Of a DNA stretch of 16,130 bases, positions 14,099 through 16,130 are shown in pieces. The notes under the pieces are model-generated. The model saw only the letters and a list, made by a program, of their open reading frames with translations, did not search any database and was not told where the DNA came from. Each line of letters starts with the position of its first letter. Positions within the stretch are counted from its first letter, which is position 1. This DNA is from Weeksellaceae bacterium (lineage in GTDB: Bacteria > Bacteroidota > Bacteroidia > Flavobacteriales > Weeksellaceae). The position numbers and the translations under genes are program-made. Location: positions 1-16,130 of the forward strand of contig JAQVDG010000014.1 of NCBI GenBank assembly GCA_028698395.1, read 5' to 3'.

Positions 14099-15429
14099 AT
14101 ATAGAAGCTCATTAAAAACCCGGTATCGCCCGGCTTACTTTTAAAAGTCAGATTACCGTCATGGGCTTCCATAATATTTTTCGATAAACTCAAGCCGATG
14201 CCGGCACCATTCGTACGGGTCGTAAAAAACGGAATAAAAACCTTGTCCCGGATTTCTTTTTCAATGCCGCTCCCATTGTCCCAAATTCCGACAAAAATTC
14301 TTTCGGATGTTTTTTGGATTTTAATTTTTATTTGACGGTCGTTTTCTCTGCTTTCAAGCGAATAAATACTGTTGGTCAATAGATTGATGATAACTCTTTC
14401 TATTAAAACAGGATCTATCAATGAATTTAATTCTTCATAATCTGATATGATTCCAACCAAAATTTCTTTTTCCTCAAAAACCGAATGCATCATTTCAACG
14501 CAAGTTCCAACCAATTTCACCAAATCGGTATTTTTCTTTTTCGGTTGCGGCAACTGGCTGATTTTTCGGTAATTTTCCACAAATTCCAGAATATGAACTG
14601 TTTTCTTTTGAATGGTTTTCAGGCTTTCTTTAAAATCGTCGTTATCTTCTGCTGAAAGTTGAGGTTGTTCAGTATAATATTCCATGCTGTTAATCAATGA
14701 ATTAATCGGCGTAAGCGTATTCATCATTTCATGTGAGATTACCTGCATCAAATCATACCAAGCTTGTTTCTCTTTCTTTTCAATGATGGTCTGAACCGAA
14801 TCCAAAGTTGCGGTATAATATTGATAAGTGTATGTTTTGATGGCAGACGTTTTGAGCGAATAAGTCTGATTTTCACTGTTATCTATAGAAATTTCAAGAG
14901 TTTCATTGATTTCTTCAAAGTTGATGGATTTCAATTTGTCGGTGAATTCAGATAGATTTCGTTGAAGATTATTCCACGACGAATAAACCGGAATCTGAAA
15001 AATATCGGCAAGTGTCCGATTCATCAAAAATATTTCCCAATCTTCGGATTCGGTTTTTCGCAATATCAAAATTCCGGATGAAATACTGTTCAACAGGTTG
15101 TCATAAATCAATTTAACCGATTGTTGGTCAAAATATTGGTCTTTTTGTTTGTGGTATAATTTTTCCAAATCCGAAAATAGTGTGGAATGTTGGTTGATAT
15201 TCACTTTGAGCGAATAATCATCATGCACCAATGCACTTAATACTTTATGAATTTCCCGAAAAGGTTTTTTGAAAAAATAATAAAACTCAATGATTGAAAC
15301 AATAATGATAATTATTCCAAAAAATCCAGTAAACAAAAATTTGTTATTCAGCAGGAAGACCACCAAAAGCATCCATCCAAAAATCCACAATAACCTGAAA
15401 AACAGCCAAAACCAAAATTTTCTATCCAT
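14095..15429 (-). CDS. Membrane sensor histidine kinase (NtrB/NtrY-like)
   Basis: The 444-residue kinase has two adjacent membrane helices (about 7-27 and 31-52) with only a few residues between them, so it has essentially no periplasmic sensor. A linker (about 55-100) and a PAS-like segment (about 105-210) follow. The H-box has His233 in I-S-H-E-M-M-N-T-L-T-P-I. The ATPase domain shows the N-box (N-L-L-T-N-S at 349-354), G1 D384-N-G-S-G388, the F-box around P-F-F-T-T at 400-404, and G2 with Gly408, Gly410 and Gly412. Its start codon directly follows the stop codon of the sigma-54 regulator gene (TAG then ATG, no gap), so translation is probably coupled and the two form one signalling pair. 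The signal must come through the membrane, the PAS-like domain or the cytosol. Confidence 0.93.
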   Translation of the reverse strand: MDRKFWFWLFFRLLWIFGWMLLVVFLLNNKFLFTGFFGIIIIIVSIIEFYYFFKKPFREIHKVLSALVHDDYSLKVNINQHSTLFSDLEKLYHKQKDQYFDQQSVKLIYDNLLNSISSGILILRKTESEDWEIFLMNRTLADIFQIPVYSSWNNLQRNLSEFTDKLKSINFEEINETLEISIDNSENQTYSLKTSAIKTYTYQYYTATLDSVQTIIEKKEKQAWYDLMQVISHEMMNTLTPINSLINSMEYYTEQPQLSAEDNDDFKESLKTIQKKTVHILEFVENYRKISQLPQPKKKNTDLVKLVGTCVEMMHSVFEEKEILVGIISDYEELNSLIDPVLIERVIINLLTNSIYSLESRENDRQIKIKIQKTSERIFVGIWDNGSGIEKEIRDKVFIPFFTTRTNGAGIGLSLSKNIMEAHDGNLTFKSKPGDTGFLMSFYI

Positions 15430-16130
15430 CTACAACAAATTATGTTTTTCCAACCGTCTGTAAAGCGATGCTCTTGTAATACCCAAATCTTCAGCCGTTT
15501 TGCTGATATTTCCCCGATTCTTTTTCAGTGCATTTTCAATCATCCTGATTTCCATTTCTTCCAAAGTCAAATCGGTATTTTCCGCAACTTCAAAATAACT
15601 GAAATGCAATTCATAAGCCTCTATCTCTTCGTCATCCGTCAGAATAACGGCTCTTTCCAATACATTTTCCATTTCCCGGATATTGCCCGGCCAACCGTAA
15701 TTCTGAATCTCAGTTTTAGCCTTTTCAGATAATTTCAATTCGGGTTTTCTGTATTTGGATTTGTACTTTTCCAAGAGGAATTCAGCCAATTCGGGAATAT
15801 CTTCTTTTCGTTCCCTGAGCGCCGGAATTTTGATTTCCATCGTATTGATTCTAAAAAGCAAATCCTGCCGGAACGAACCGTCTTTGACCATCTGATAAAT
15901 CGGTGCATTGGTAGCACTTATTATACGAACATCAATATTTCTTTCTTTGTTTTCACCCAAACGGTTCAACTTCCGATTTTGCAAAACTGTCAGCAATTTG
16001 GATTGCAAAGACAATGAAAGATTCCCTATTTCATCCAAAAAAATCGTTCCGCCATCTGCCTGTTCAAACCGTCCGGGTGTGTCTTTTTCCGCCCCCGTAA
16101 AAGCACCTTTTGCATAGCCAAACAGTTCAC
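15430..16130 (-). CDS. Sigma-54-dependent NtrC-family response regulator, partial (N-terminus outside window)
   Basis: The visible 232 residues are the C-terminal half or so of a bacterial enhancer-binding protein that activates sigma-54 RNA polymerase. The reading frame is open to the window edge. In order there are the sigma-54-contacting G-A-F-T-G-A loop (16090-16107), Walker B F-L-D-E-I-G, the sensor I region near V-R-I-I-S-A-T-N, the Arg-finger region F-R-Q-D-L-L-F-R-I, and sensor [12 protein letters not shown] Fis-type helix-turn-helix closes the chain ([12 protein letters not shown] at about 206-217). A start at the in-frame TTG at 16036-16038 would cut the ATPase domain in half and was rejected. 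The receiver domain is expected further right. The kinase gene abuts its stop codon, so it is the likely phosphodonor. Its target operon is not in the window. Confidence 0.95.
   Translation of the reverse strand, partial: ELFGYAKGAFTGAEKDTPGRFEQADGGTIFLDEIGNLSLSLQSKLLTVLQNRKLNRLGENKERNIDVRIISATNAPIYQMVKDGSFRQDLLFRINTMEIKIPALRERKEDIPELAEFLLEKYKSKYRKPELKLSEKAKTEIQNYGWPGNIREMENVLERAVILTDDEEIEAYELHFSYFEVAENTDLTLEEMEIRMIENALKKNRGNISKTAEDLGITRASLYRRLEKHNLL

Noticed and set aside
14106..14135. Palindromic GC-rich segment (CCCGG … CCCGG) near the end of the histidine kinase gene, possible terminator for tsaB
   Set aside because: It is inside kinase coding sequence, the repeats are direct or self-palindromic rather than a clean stem, and no T run follows.
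16036..16038. TTG as the start of the sigma-54 regulator
   Set aside because: It lies within the Walker B segment; the frame continues upstream through the GAFTGA loop to the window edge, so the gene is simply cut by the window.
1..16130. Mobile elements, integrases, toxin-antitoxin or defence genes, tRNA genes
   Set aside because: None found: every substantial coding region is assigned to a core or envelope gene, or to one small membrane protein, and no terminal repeats or cloverleaf sequences were seen.

Overview
The window is AT-rich (by eye about one third G+C) chromosomal DNA from a member of the Bacteroidetes, most likely class Flavobacteriia. The pointers are: promoters that fit the Bacteroidetes TTG / TAnnTTTG consensus (best at 8896-8926), start codons without clear Shine-Dalgarno sequences, an outer-membrane DUF3078 protein, a signal-peptide-bearing M1 aminopeptidase, a C-terminal Gly-Tyr tail on a Wzc-type kinase, and an NtrC-type regulator / histidine kinase pair. 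The genus cannot be fixed from the sequence alone. No tRNA, rRNA, CRISPR array, insertion sequence, phage or defence module was seen.

Layout, left to right. (a) 1-880: the last 40 codons of a probable M1-family metallopeptidase, then a type III pantothenate kinase (coaX) one base later. (b) 884-2254, minus strand: a secreted PAP2 phosphatase fused to a probable outer-membrane beta-barrel, convergent with coaX. (c) 2512-5566: a secreted M1 aminopeptidase and dihydrofolate reductase (folA), apparently one transcription unit. (d) 5648-8831: a Wza-like export lipoprotein and a Wzc-like BY-kinase, the export and control pair of a polysaccharide secretion system, with a good -7 promoter box in front. 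(e) 8960-10051: a DUF3078 outer-membrane protein with an added coiled-coil tail and its own promoter, ending in a strong bidirectional terminator. (f) 10070-10609, minus strand: a TrmH/SpoU RNA methyltransferase. (g) 10708-13368: methylmalonyl-CoA mutase large subunit followed by an unrecognised 3-helix membrane protein. (h) 13427-14098: tsaB. (i) 14095-16130, minus strand: a sensor histidine kinase preceded by the C-terminal two thirds of a sigma-54-dependent NtrC-family regulator that runs off the right edge.

Functionally the window mixes housekeeping metabolism (CoA, folate, t6A tRNA modification, propionate/succinate metabolism) with envelope biology (capsule/exopolysaccharide export, PAP2-barrel phosphatase, DUF3078 protein, secreted peptidases). 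Packing is tight: three convergent gene pairs are separated by 3 bases, overlap by 4 bases, or share a terminator embedded in coding sequence.

I found no clear novel multi-gene system. The points most worth a second look are the substituted catalytic motifs in coaX, the PAP2-barrel fusion, the coiled-coil tail on the DUF3078 protein, the Gly-Tyr hexanucleotide tract in the BY-kinase gene, and a methylmalonyl-CoA mutase large subunit without an adjacent small-subunit gene.
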